Shown piece after piece: positions 40,210 to 52,565 of a stretch of DNA of 64,000 nt. The notes beneath the pieces were generated by a model. The model was not told the origin of the DNA and made no database searches. It was given only the letters and a program-made list of their open reading frames with translations. This DNA comes from Trichoplax adhaerens. Its lineage: Eukaryota > Placozoa > Uniplacotomia > Trichoplacea > Trichoplacidae. Where the stretch lies: assembly GCF_000150275.1 (NCBI RefSeq), contig NW_002060977.1, forward strand, positions 52,288 to 116,287, written 5' to 3'. Numbering within the stretch: the first letter of the stretch is position 1; each line of letters starts with the position of its first letter. Made by a program: the position numbers and the translations under genes.

Positions 40210-43200
40210 GTAAGTTAAAAATTAGACTGCTTACTTATGATGTTGTCTAATACATAACGAAAATCGTGTAATTCGTGGACCCATTTCGATATTACAGTTA
40301 GATGATGGCAATGATAACTATATTCACCAAGGGTTAAAGTGGATGCAAGATGGATTTCGAAAGTACGTCATATTAAATTAATTAATTATCAATGTAGCAC
40401 AATAGTCGTAGATGCCTACCTGTATTTTACCTATTTTTGATTTCATTGTATGTGTATTGATTCTCTAGAGATTCTAAGGGTCGCCTTCAATCTGATCCAG
40501 AATACGATAGTCGAACTCTTTGGGTATGCAACATTGATATTTATTACATCTTGAGGACAGCTGACAGTAAAAACATAAATCGTATTGTTTGTTTTAATCT
40601 CTGATATTAGTTACCTTCTGGCTTCTTAAAGGAACAAACTCCGGTACGTACAAGTAATATTTTGCCATTTTGATCTTAAATACTTAGCTTAGTACGGTAC
40701 AAGGGCACGCGATGTCATAGTGCGATTATATGCAATGTAGATTTTGTCATCTTCTTCTCGTGTCTATTAACTTCTTACTGAACTTCTCGTATTTAGCTAA
40801 TGAGACAATGGTGGCAAATTAAATCAGAGAACTTTGATTCAGTATTGTGCTTTAAAGTAAGTAATGAATACCTTCAGTTTAATAATATAGCAAGTGATAC
40901 TACTATTTGTATTGCACGTATGCAGGTGGGGAAGTTCTATGAAATGTATCATATGGATGCTTTAATAGGCATATCTGAGTTGGGATTAATACTAATGAGA
41001 GTAAGTTGAATAATTTGTACATTTTGTAACAGCGTAGTTCCAACCAGTGGTCCAGTATATAATATAATTAATGGCCAAAATTCATTCATTTATACCATAA
41101 TAGTAATCATTCGATCTATTTTCTTAAAGTTTTGTACAATAGTAATTTGTAAAGAGGTATCCGTATAATTTTTAGGGAGGAGCTCAAAGTTCAACGGCCG
41201 TAGCGCATTGTGGATTCCCTGAAATCGCCTTTTCAAGATATGCGGAAACTCTTGCTCAAAGAGGCTATAGGTTCATAAACGAAATAATGTGTAATTTTAT
41301 AACTATTGATTTGAAGCTGTTATTCTCAATCTCGTATATATGTGCTTAAATAAATATTTCTAACGATAGAGTTGTTCGAGTGGAGCAAACCGAAACACCA
41401 CAGATGATGGAAGAAAGAGTTAAAAGCTGTAAGGAACAACACATTTTACAGTTTATAATAAATTCCAATACAAAATGAATCGTTTACAAATGAAGTGATC
41501 TTTCTTAGGTTATTTCATTATTATTATTATTCTATAGTAGCTACTCGCCCAACAAAGTTTGATAAGGTTGTCAACCGAGAAGTTTGTGGTAGAATTACAA
41601 AAGGTAGATAAATAGCTTGTTAACTGTTTTCGTAGTGATGCACATGATTCATTAAATGATGTGTTAATTAGCTACCCGAACATTCAGTGTTCAAAATTAT
41701 GAAGATCCAAATTCTGAAAATGCATTTCTTTTGGCTATCATAGAAAGAGTAAGTTTAAAACCAGTCGATGTTTAGTGATTGGCAATTATTGCTACTTCTG
41801 GATTTATCCAGCACTTAAAAAATTATTTAACTTGATAAAATTCTACAAAATGGAACTAGGAAAGAGATGATCTTGCAGTCGGTCACAGCTTACTCGGTGT
41901 TTGCTTCCTTGACACAACTATTGGAAAATTTCACGTATGTAAACATCTGGAATGCTAAATTCATAAAAACTAAGATTTTTAACAAAGCTGTTGTAACAAC
42001 TTATGTGTCCTATAGCTTGGTCAGTTTACTGATGATCGACAGTGTTCTCGATTACGGACCTTAGTAACGCACTTTCAACCGGTTCAGGTAAATTTAAATG
42101 ACAATATATGCATATAATGTATATTCTATTTAGAATCGTACTCTAATAAATAAACAATTATGGGTACAACAGATATTGTATGAACGTGGAAAAGTCTCTA
42201 GTAAATTACAGCATATATTCCAGCACGATTTGCTATCCGCAATGAAGGATGCCCTTGCTCCTGGTAAAGTAAAAATAATAACCAAATGTTTGAGGTTGAA
42301 AGCGATACGATAGCAGCTAATTTAGTTTTTAATCGTGTCGTTCTTGTTATCGAACAGGATCCGAATTTTGGGATAGTAACAACACTTTAAAAATTTTATC
42401 AGAAAAGAGCTATTTTACTAAAGATGGAAACGAGGCTGATGATGCTTCGTTGGATACCTGGCCAGAAACCTTACGAAATTTTGTTGAAGGTATGATAGTT
42501 CTTACTATTTCACGTTATGGTGACTAATATTTTAAAATTTTTGCTACTAATTCATTATTGTTATTGCTACAGGAGACGGATTTGGTATTACTGCTAAGGA
42601 AGATTACGATCTCACTGTCAGTGCTTTGGGTGCCTCCATCTGGTATGAGAATTTTGAAGTGTGATGTCCATCATTATGGTAATTAAATTTCGTAGTAAAT
42701 TTAAGCCTTTACTTCATTAGGTATCTTACGAAATGCTTCTTGGATTATGATTTGATGTCTTTGAAAAATTTTGAGGTGAATTTTCTCAATTTATTGCATA
42801 TTGTTTGCAATTTGTTCTTCAACTTTAAGGCTGTAATTAAAAGTATTACGCGAGTCTTGATGAGAAATTTGCTATTTTTAAATAGGAGTACGTCCCGCCT
42901 GATGCTCCATCGCCAGATCGTCTTGTAGCTGGAAATATTCTAAAGCATAAACATATGGTTAAAATTTATTTTTACGATTAGTAATATTGTGATCAATTTT
43001 TGAAATTATATATTATTGTCCTTTAGATTCTAGATGCAGTTACTCTCATAAATTTAGATATTTTACCGACAGCGAGTGACTCTGGTCTTCGTGGTACTTT
43101 GCTGGAAAAGCTTGATTATTGCGTTACACCTACGGGTAGATGAAATAATAGCATGTTGTACTTATCCATTCTTGACATGGCAAAAGTTAAAATGGTAAAA

Positions 43201-46200
43201 TACAAATTTTACCTTTTATTAGGCAAACGATTATTCAAGCACTGGCTTTGTACACCGTTGTGCGATCCGGTTTTAATCAATGACAGGTTCAGATTTTTGA
43301 ATTGTCCATTATTCTTTATGTACAATTTGTGTCTAAATGAAGCCTTTGACTCTTGTGCTTTCAATTTATGGATGTATAGGCTTGATTCTGTAGAAGACTT
43401 GATGGCTATGTCTTCGGCAGTATCTGACTGTTTAAATACCCTGCGAAAAATCCCTGATCTCGAAAAATTAATTAACAAGTACTGTACATAGTTCTTCCGT
43501 TGTTTATTAATTTTAGTATAAGTTGCAAATACTGTACACGATGACTCCTTAGTAACGAAGCTATGATTCTTTTGATGACAGAATACATAGCCTTGGTTCC
43601 TCCCGAAGAAGTAATCACCCTGATAACAAAGCTATCTTTTTTGAAGATACCGCGTATAGGTTTGTGAAATGTTATCTTTATTTATTGTTTTCGTAGTACT
43701 TGTTCGCGTCCCTAGGGCACTAATGAGACACTTAATGTTCTCTCGAACTCTAGTAAAAGAAAAATTTTGGAATTCATATCTGTAATTAATGGTTTTAAAA
43801 CCCTATTACAAAGCATTGAATCTTTACAAACCAACCGAGATAAGATGAAGTAAAGCTCTTGAATTATTGCACTTACATCGAAAATGTTAATATTTAGGCA
43901 ATGTAACTAGAACACTACTTTCAGATCTAGGCTGCTATTGCAAATTATCACTTATACCGGCGAGAATTTTAGCGGCATTAAGGGAAAGTTTCCTCAATTG
44001 TTGGAGTATATACAATTCTTTCAGGTATTGTTTGTAAATGTTACTGTAGTGAACAGTCACCGTTTTAAGTAACGTGATCAATTATAAAATGTTGGCGTAT
44101 TTATTTAGAAAGCATTTGATCATGAGCAAGCAAAAAAGGATGGTAAAATAATACCTAAACCGGGTACGATACTAAGTGTCCAAAAATCATGACATCTAAA
44201 AGTTTGATATCTGCTCTGAATTAACAACGTAGTAAATTAGTCTGCCACCATCGGAGACGGAAATGGTTGCAATAACTGTACAAGTCATTTTTTCTTCGTA
44301 TCAGATAGTAAAACTTTTTTAAACAGCGAATGTGGAATGCACTTATTAAATTTCAATACACAGGTGCTGATCCTGAGTACGATGATGCCATTCAGTCCAT
44401 AGCAGAAATTAAGCAAGAACTTGAACATTACCTTGATTCACAAAAAAAGAGATTAAATTGTCGTGTAAGTATAATGTTGTTAACTTTCGTAGAGATAACG
44501 TATGTAGATGTATTCAATTAACTTTTGATTTGGGCTGATATGAAACGATATGCAGAACATTCGATACTGGGGACAAGGGCGCAACCGATATCAGATAGAG
44601 GTGCCTGAATCAGTGCTATCACGATATACACCAAACGACTATGAATTGAGATCTCGCAAAAAGGGTTTCAAGCGATTTTGGACCGGCGATATATTGAATT
44701 TAATAGAAAGCCTAACGAACGCTGAAGAAAGGCGAGACGCAGCTTTGAAAGATGCGATGCGAAGGATTTTTCTGAAGTTTGACGAGTAGTATGTTGATAT
44801 AAAGTTTTAGACTTGTAATTTTGCTGTAATCAAGCAGTGTTGTTTTTGAATGCGTAAGTATCAAACTTATTTTTAAAATTCATGATTTAGCTATGAAAAT
44901 TGGAACGTGGCGATACAATGCGTAGCCGTGTTGGATGCGTTATGTAGTCTGGCATCTTACAGGTTAGATAGACGTAATACAGTATGCCAGATAATAACTG
45001 TTTTAATACCAAAGTAAGTTAACTTAAATGTAACGTTGCAGTTCTAGCATTGAAAGCGAGAGTTGCCGACCAAAAGTTGCATTCGCCGGCAATAACGATG
45101 AGGTATGTTCTAAACTGGGCATAATCCCATTTTGATGACATGTGCTATAATGTTTCAATTATCATTCCTTTAGCCATACGTAGAAATTCGAAATGGTAGG
45201 CATCCTTGCATCTCGCAAACTTTCAGTGGTGGTGATTTTATCCCCAACGATACTATCATTGGAATTAAGGATGTCAGTAATCACTCTATTCATGCTAATT
45301 TCAACTGGATATTAATCTCTATTAACTCTACTGACGATAAGATTTGTGATACTATAGTCGAATAATTGCAACGAAACTGGTAATAGTGTCCTGGTAACCG
45401 GACCAAACATGGGTGGTAAATCAACGTTGATGAGGCAGGTGGGCCTGCTGGCAATTATGGCACAGCTTGTAAGTACAGTACATACTATGTCCTCATTCTG
45501 ATTTTACGGATGTTTTTGCATGGATTGCTAAGCTTATTTAGATTTTAATTTGTACTATCTGCTTATACTCAGGGTTGCTATGTCCCAGCCACTTCCTGCT
45601 GTCTATCTCCAGTTGATCGATTATTTACAAGACTAGGAGCATCAGATAGGATCATGTCAGGAGAGAGTACATTTTTTGTCGAGCTAAGCGAAACTACAAC
45701 AATTTTACGACATGCAACGAAGCACTCTCTTGTTCTCCTAGATGAGCTAGGTTTGTTTATACTTCATAATCGGAATAATCATTTAGGAACATTTCTTAAA
45801 AATCTTGAATGAATCCTGTATTTATAATTCGTTCATTATGCGATAAATAGGACGTGGAACCGCAACTTACGATGGCACTGCTATTGCCGGTGCGGTCGTT
45901 AGTCATCTTGCGCATGAAATTAAGTGTCGCACGCTATTTTCAACGCATTATCACTCGTTAGTAGAAGATTTTGTATCCGATCCCAACGTTCGCCTTGGTC
46001 ACATGGTAAAATTATTTCTTTTTAAGTCATTTTGTATATACTTATACATGCAGACCTCACTAAAGACGATTGACTTTAATTTTATCGGTCTTGTTACATT
46101 CAGGCGTGTATGGTGGAAAACGAAGATGATGATGATCCTAGTAAGGAGACTATTACCTTCCTATATAAATTTGTTGCTGGAGCCTGCCCTAAAAGTTATG

Positions 46201-46540
46201 GATTTAATGCTGCTCGCTTAGCAGGCTTGCCTGACAACGTAAGTTTGAAAATGTAAAGAATTACAGGAATAACCTTTGTGTTTTTTATAAATGAATTCTA
46301 CGTTATAATCGAATTAGGTAATAGTTAAGGCAAAAAGAAAAGCAAAAGAATTCGAGAGTAGTGCTAAGAAATTGCATTTGTTCAGGTAAGCTAACAAGAA
46401 ATCGTATAGAGTTGTTTTATGAGCGAAGATGATATATGTCCTAATATATGTTCTCTGTTAGATCTATCTATAATTTGGCTTCTGATTCATCCAGTGTTAA
46501 GGAACTTGTCAAATTGTGCCAGAATATGCATCTAAAGTGA
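38214..46540 (+). CDS. MSH6: DNA mismatch repair protein MSH6, 39 exons
   Basis: This is the MutS-alpha subunit that pairs with MSH2 to recognise base mismatches and small loops in the nucleus. Reading splice phases through 39 exons gives about 1,366 codons with no stop; human MSH6 has 1,360. Near the N-terminus TLLSYF resembles a PCNA-binding box. A PWWP domain (EGYPWWP) ends exon 1. An acidic, Ser-rich linker follows. [12 protein letters not shown] (exon 10) carries the Phe-x-Glu mispair-contact motif. Walker [10 protein letters not shown] is in exon 34, Walker [12 protein letters not shown] spans exons 35/36, and STHYHSLVE is in exon 36. Exon ends are ordinary GT-AG; introns are mostly 70-200 bases. 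The first start is ATG 38214; ATG 38238 in the same frame is an alternative. The stop is TGA at 46538. The gene converges on the GARS gene. Confidence 0.97.
40298..44785 (+). CDS. MSH6: MSH6 exons 6-30: mismatch-binding, connector, lever and clamp domains
   Basis: Exons: 40298-40362, 40469-40523, 40611-40643, 40797-40856, 40926-41000, 41176-41270, 41370-41428, 41538-41603 (or from 41541), 41672-41748, 41860-41934, 42016-42087, 42173-42263, 42358-42489, 42573-42642, 42721-42775, 42886-42957, 43027-43135, 43223-43286, 43380-43478, 43582-43659, 43754-43849, 43925-44024, 44109-44163, 44364-44464, 44556-44785. The residues track human MSH6 closely, for example [19 protein letters not shown] and [12 protein letters not shown]. 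One exon is only 33 bases. Several nearer AG sites are not used because they break frame (at 43718 and 43913). Confidence 0.92.
44891..46540 (+). CDS. MSH6: MSH6 exons 31-39: ATPase domain
   Basis: Exons: 44891-44962, 45042-45102, 45174-45272, 45358-45468, 45573-45750, 45851-46005, 46104-46238, 46318-46385, 46462-46540. All ATPase motifs are present: P-loop, the [11 protein letters not shown] signature helix region, DELGRGT and the STHYHS switch. The end is a short helix-turn-helix dimerisation segment closing with QNMHLK, much like family members. No polyadenylation signal is seen close to the stop; an AATAAA occurs near 46952. Confidence 0.95.
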
Positions 46541-47201
46541 TACTGCTGATACGTTATCAGCTCATATTTTGTCAGTAACGATGCAAAATTTTACAAATTA
46601 CTTATACTTGTACTTTAAAGCAATATACCTGTTGTGATTTTATCACTAAAATTATAAACTATATAGCTTATATCCTCTTATAAACGTTATGCACTTTATG
46701 GTTAATAAGAAATTGCAAAAAGAATATTTTAGGAATGAAAAATGTTCTGTAATGGTTAATTCCGCACGATGAGATAGACGTATATATAGTATATCCAAAT
46801 AGGATAAATTGTTGATTTATTTCCGAAATACCAATGAAACATGATTCCAGCATTTTTTTGATCATTTGAATAGTAAAATCTTTAACTGATATTAGACGTA
46901 CCAGTCAAGTCTATCGAAACTTGTAAACGTCTGTATATTGAACGATAACTAAATAAATGCATTAATTTGGATGGCATCCAATACTATTTATATATGACGT
47001 TATTCTCCGGCTTTTTGTCCAGTACCTATTTCTTAGACTCTTGACCTTCAAAAAGGTGGTACTTAGTAATTGTTTCTTTCCATGTTGTGAGTCCTTTAAC
47101 CAAGTCTGAGACTACCTTTGGCGCAATATCCGCCTATCAATTAGGATATACAAGCAATTATAATCTTACTTTATTGCCCAATAGATTAATCAGCATTTAA
47201 A
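46541..47201. other. Convergent intergenic region MSH6-GARS
   Basis: This 661-base tail-to-tail spacer holds both 3' ends. No gene is seen; the 65-codon minus-strand frame at 46668-46865 has no recognisable feature. The GARS polyadenylation signal lies near its right border. Confidence 0.6.
47170..47175 (-). terminator. Polyadenylation signal of the GARS gene
   Basis: AATAAA on the minus strand, about 27 bases after the TAG stop at 47202. This position supports the stop being the true, shortened C-terminus. Confidence 0.6.
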
Positions 47202-50200
47202 CTACAAAATGTTGTTGATTACGTTTAATCTGATCTGCTGCATGGTATTTCGTTCGCGAAGTGTTACAGTGGCTGGATTATTGGTGACAGTATCGAAGTC
47301 AACTGTAATACCATAGGGGATGCCAATTTGATCTGTTCGTGCATATCGTCTACCAATAGAGCCAGCAGAGTCATCAACCTTGTTTGAAATTCCGTGCAAT
47401 TTTAATTCACTAGCTACATGCAATAAAATTCGACAATAAGTTAGCGGATAACGTAATGCCTTTATGAACTTTTGTAACCAAAATTGAAATTTATAGATCC
47501 TATACTGAGTACCTAGCTGCTTTATGTAAGGATCAAATTCTTTCTTAGCACTAAGTGGAAGAACACTACATTTTACTGGAGCTACGGGAGGAGGCAAAGA
47601 CAGCCACTAGAATATGAAATAGAAATACAGTGTAGAATGTAGATAATCTCAACAAAAATCTATTTGTTGGCACTTATATTTATAAGAAACTAGTAAAATA
47701 TTTAGCAACAAATAATATATTGTACAGGACTAAAATTACGCGGCGCTTTTATAATTCTTTAATATACCGATCTTTGCTCATCTCCTTCTCGTATTCGAAA
47801 ATTATGTTCTAGAATTGAATATAGGATACGCCCAAATCCAAACGAAGGTTCGATCACAGATGGTGTAATATCCACCACTATATACGCGCATACGTGCAAG
47901 AATACAAACGATCTAAGAGAATGAACGTTTTCAACGACAATTGTAGCAACTAACCATGAATTTCTTTCTCATAACGTTTAACTGCTATCATATCTTCGCT
48001 TATTGTTAACTTCTTCGAATCGATATCTACTTCAATTTGGCTGCAAGAAATTTTTAGAAATTTTAAATTGCTATTTACATGGCATATTAACATAATGAAT
48101 GTAATCAATTTAACTTTACCTTGTATCCTTTAGCATTTTATCATATTTTTCAGCTGTATCATTGTCTAGATTACTGAAATATTGCATAATTTTCTTAGCA
48201 TCGCCCTTAAACGCTTTACCTACTTTAGACTTGTTTAAGACAACTTCGACGACAGGAGTGATTTTGTAATTATTGTTAAGGTTAACTATTGAAATTCATC
48301 TTTAAATAGCAATTATTATAAACTGAATGATATTCATTAATTGTAACGGATATTGGCTCTTTCAGAGTTTCCCTAGCGCATAGACTAGCACCTGTAGCCT
48401 TAACATGACATTTTAAGTCATAGCATGAACGATTAGCACATCCAACACATTCTACCCACCCCTAAACAACAAAAATTATATCATGTAAAGATCTATGGTT
48501 ACAACCATATATAAAATTAAACTATCCAAGTACTAAGTACATTGTATTGTAAAGTTATAATTATATAATTTACGTAGGAGGTTTTGCATTCAGCGTCCCA
48601 ACAGTCTGTGGCGTAGTGAGCCATTTCATTATCCATATGTTGTCGAAATCGTAAATATTTAGGATCTATGCCCATTTTTGTTAGATAAAGGCTTATACGT
48701 CCAAGAAAATATCCCATACACCGACTGCCAATAACACCCTACGGGATAATTGATGTTATATTATCAACCCTTTTGTTCATATTATTACTTAGTGTTATTA
48801 TGATTGAAATCCTTTAGTATTGTATATTTCTTATGATACACCTGTACCTCATCCACAGCATTTTTAATGGACATTTTCCTAGTAGGCTTCCCACTAACTT
48901 GATGATCTTTGGGGAATAAAGTTACTTCAACATCAGCAACAGAGTCAAATTTGAAATGATCATTGTCATTGGGATGATAAAAGTATTCAATCTCTCCCAA
49001 GGTGAATTCTCTACGGGAAAAATTGTCCAATTGTTAAGCTAATATATAGTCATTATTCCAGGGTAATTATCAAATTATAGCATATCATACCTAACTCTTA
49101 GAAGACCTGATCGCGGGGATACTTCATTTCGAAAAGCGGAACCAATTTGAGCGGCTGCAAAGGGTAATTTGCCTTGATTATACTCCAGTAAATAGTCAAA
49201 ATTAACAAACATCCCTTGTGAAGTTTCAGGTCTCAAGTAGCTGTGAAGTAATTTTGTTGCTTAGTAATATAATAATGATTATAATTTGTAGCTTTTAGTG
49301 TCAATAAGAGGAATATACGTATCAAATCATTATAGTTATTTTTACCCGCTAACTCCACCACTAGGTCCAATTTCCGTCCGAAACATAAGGTTGAAAGGCA
49401 TAGGATCGGAAACGTTATTGCCTGTTACTGGAGATTTTACCTCGAATTTTTTTATTTGGTCTCCCAACTCCTGCAGACTTAAACTTTCTACCTACACAAT
49501 TACGATGGCCAATTAATGAACTTGATTAAACGATTTTACCATTTCTGATAACATATCGAATGAAAATGAAGCTAATCCTTTACTATATACTTGCGTAGAA
49601 TACCTTGGTGCGCAAGTTGATAATTTCTTGCCTGCTATCGCCTTCTAGATTTTTATCTGCTAGCAGTTTTTCCAAATGAGCTACAACAGAAACATACGTA
49701 GTTTTGAATTTTGAATCATTATTACTTTTGAATAGGCAGTAATATCACAATGAATCGCTACCGTCTAATAAGTGGTCTGCCCTAAGACATTCTCCGGTTT
49801 TGACATCTTTTACTACGTAGTCTAGAAAACGATCAAGATGGCCGGAAGCTCTGTAATTTTAAAAATGCAATATAACATTTTATGAGATATTATCATCCAA
49901 ACACAGAATATGAATAATTTAATGTACTTGAAAACTGGTTCTGGCGCCAAACTACTGGATTCGATTTCCAGCATATCTTCTTCCAATACAAAATGCAATC
50001 GCCATTCCTGCAATAAATTATTTTTCATAGCACAACCAGTCGGTCCAAAATCATACAAGCCAGCTATGCCACCATATATAGAGAATGAAGGCCGATAGAA
50101 AAATCTTTGCTTCAATAATGTCTCTAATTGGCTACGATTGAATTCGTCAGGGGGATTCAAAGCTTTTTCCTAATTGTTGGACAGCAACATTTTCAAATTT

Positions 50201-51653
50201 GTATCGATATAATATATAATGCCAAAAAATGTCTATTCTATTTATGGAGTATTCTCTTATCATTGGAGTGAGAAAAAGTGCTGATGTGATTGTGATAAAT
50301 GATGTTCATTTAGCTAACCTTATCTTCCAGTTGTTTTTTACGTCTTTTCAATTCAGCAACAGCTCGACTAATGTCCGCTTTGGGTGCTTGACTTTCCTTT
50401 AGTTCCCTTACTCTATCACCCTAATATTAAACGAAGAATAAAATCAATTTATCATTGCATTGCTCAATGTGTAATAACCATGGCTACTGGCTAAGATTGC
50501 AGTAATGTAAGATAGCAATGGTATATATATAATCCGAAAAATGAAGAAATTTTCGATCACTGTCTATTACAACTACAACACGTATGATATTCCATCTGTA
50601 CTATAATGTAATATTACTGCAATTATAATAATTTAACGCGAAAATATGTGATACATGGTTAATTAAAGCACGCATGCTGCTACTTTAAAAACATTATTAC
50701 CACATGAAGTTTTTAACGGAGATGTTTGCATCGTATCTCGTCGTCACTCTGGTGTATCTACTGTACTAATTGCCGACCAACTGAAGTCCAAATACGTGTA
50801 GATAGGCTACTCTTTAATAAATTGATAATAACGAGTTATGCAAAATATGATATGTCCTGTATTCTAGTGACGGAATATCTTTAAGTAGTACTAATGAATT
50901 AATTCAACTATGAATCGACATACGTCATTGCACATTAAATACTTTCATTCAATCGTTTGCATGCTAAGATTATAACTGTAACACATTAATTTAGTGTATT
51001 AATGATAGACTGAATTTTCTGTTCTATTTCATATCGCTAAAAGATTACAGTGACTGTCTGTTCAGGTTATATGAGGTATGCGGAATCTGCGAATATGGTA
51101 TCCATGGATTGTAATCATACTCGAGTAAATGACAGTTTGTTACTGGTATGGCTATGAGCAATCACATCATGACCAATGAATTAGTGTTAGCACAGTAGCC
51201 AAGAATCAACAATACCTTGCTTCAGGTTTACGAATACTGTACTGCTATCGTAACGCAACACATTTAATTGATTTCAACTCATTTCATTCAATGGAAACAA
51301 ACCTGTTCTTTGACAAGCAAGCGTAGAGGCGCAAGTTGCTGCTCTATTTCAATCTCGCTAGCCATAGTGTGCAATTGAGACGATTTGAAGAAATTGAACG
51401 CGCAGGAAATTACGGATAAACGAACGAGCCAACTATCTCGATGTATCAATGAGTTAGAATAATCACGATCTCGTTGTTGAGACGAATTAGGGAGCCAACA
51501 ATCTCGATAGATCGATGCGCTATAACAACGATTATGTTGTTGAGACAGGTAGACCAGCCAAGACTGAGATTGATAGTGGCGAATAGTATTGATAGCACGA
51601 GGCAAGGTGTTATTCTTAGCTGAGATGGAGAGAAATTTGGCTAGCGACAGCAT
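47202..51653 (-). CDS. GARS1: Glycine--tRNA ligase, 15 exons, dual mitochondrial/cytosolic
   Basis: This class II synthetase charges tRNA-Gly. Exons (minus): 51653-51303, 50420-50319, 50169-49928, 49850-49762, 49680-49604, 49491-49346, 49240-49091, 49010-48848, 48738-48574, 48461-48354, 48265-48120, 48040-47955, 47877-47768, 47606-47513, 47413-47202. They sum to 747 codons with stop; human has 739 residues. The order is a presequence, a WHEP domain (MASEIE to LEDK), class II motif 1 in [20 protein letters not shown], the catalytic core ([41 protein letters not shown]) and the anticodon-binding domain ([19 protein letters not shown]). Intron 10 is AT-AC. The C-terminus stops soon after MQQIRLNVI, lacking the last 30 or so residues of the human protein. 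Confidence 0.97.
48266..48353 (-). other. U12-type AT-AC intron in GARS (intron 10)
   Basis: No GT-AG pair joins exons 10 and 11 in frame. On the minus strand exon 10 ends LKEP at 48354. The intron begins ATATCCGTT (U12 5' consensus ATATCCTTT), holds CCTTAAC at 48281-48275 (U12 branch-point core) and ends in AC at 48267-48266. Exon 11 then opens in phase 0 with KITPVVEV, matching human LKEP-KTVNVV exactly at the junction. The branch point lies about 10 bases from the acceptor, as in U12 introns. Length is 88 bases. Confidence 0.85.
51363..51365 (-). promoter_or_regulatory. Internal start codon for cytosolic glycyl-tRNA synthetase
   Basis: Codon 97 of the long frame is ATG in a strong context (A at -3, G at +4) and begins [10 protein letters not shown], the WHEP domain. 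The upstream ATG at 51653 has a weak context (C at -3). Leaky scanning would give a mitochondrial form from the first and a cytosolic form from the second, as known for GARS in other animals. Confidence 0.7.
51400..51575 (-). repeat. Tandem repeat inside the GARS presequence
   Basis: The plus-strand words AGCCAAC(T/A)ATCTCGAT and GTTGTTGAGAC recur about every 63 bases, giving two full units and a partial third. Translated on the minus strand they repeat a SxWL(V/P)...SQQ pattern. The units keep the frame open, lengthening the mitochondrial leader to 96 codons. Confidence 0.65.
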
Positions 51654-51740
51654 AAGAAGAGCAGGGCAGATTCCTGTTGTGAGGCACTGCTAGGTGCTGT
51701 AACTACGCAATAACGGATATTGCTGATGAAAAAGAGACGA

Positions 51741-52565
51741 ATGCAATTGACTGTGCAGCCGATGCTCTCACTACAGTACGGCAAGGTTAGACATTTTTTA
51801 GTTGCGGCATGTCGTACAGTACAGTACGGTACTGTATGTGCAGAAAGTATTGTACACTGTACACTGTAAAGTACAGTGTACAGTATCATAGTACAATACT
51901 GCACACTGTAATCTACAGTGTATAGTACTGTACTTTGAACAGACCTCGGCAGAGACTCCTCAACCAACCAACTTGCACAAAATTCATCAACTAGCCGTAT
52001 CCAACCCCCGTCCCATATCTTAGATAAGTAAAACATGTAACTAGTACAGTACATACTGTGATTACAACAGAATGCAATTGACTGTGTACTGTGCAGCCGA
52101 TCCTCTCACTACAGTACGGCACGGTTTAGACCTGACCACGGTTAGACATTTTTTAGTTGCGGCATGTCGTACAGTACAGTACCGTTTCGTTCAGAAAGTA
52201 TCATGATATAATACTGTACGCTGTACACTACAGTACAGTACAGTGTACAGTACTATACTTTAAACAGACCTCGGCAGAGACTCATCAACCAACCAATTTG
52301 CACAAAATTCATCTACTACCCATATCCAACTCCCGTCCCGTATCTTAGATACGTACAACATGTAACTACTACTGTGATTGCAACAGAATACAATTGACTG
52401 TGCAGCCGATCCTCTCACTACAGTACAGTACAGTATCATAATACTGTACTGTACACTAGTGTACAGTGTACAGTGTACAGTACTATACAGTACTTTGAAC
52501 ATTCATCAACTACCCATATCCAACTCCAGTCCCGTATCTTAGATACGTAAAACATGTAACTTGTA
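51741..52565. repeat. Three tandem copies of a ~330-bp unit containing GTAC-pentamer runs
   Basis: The units begin near 51741, 52072 and 52387. Each carries CAATTGACTGTG...CAGCCGAT, then GTAC-pentamer runs, and ends with the block CCGTATCTTAGATA..AACATGTAACT. Units 1 and 2 share GTTAGACATTTTTTAGTTGC and CAGACCTCGGCAGAGACT, which unit 3 has lost by internal deletion (unit 3 is about 180 bases). The copies are close enough in sequence to be a recent expansion. Confidence 0.75.

Noticed and set aside
43209-43478. 89-codon minus-strand frame opposite MSH6 exons 23-24
   Set aside because: Antisense shadow of MSH6 coding exons.
46668-46865. 65-codon minus-strand frame between MSH6 and GARS
   Set aside because: No motif or conservation evidence, and it lies in the convergent 3' region.
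51641-52054. 137-codon minus-strand frame upstream of GARS
   Set aside because: It runs through the tandem GTAC units and only touches the GARS start; no homology-like features.
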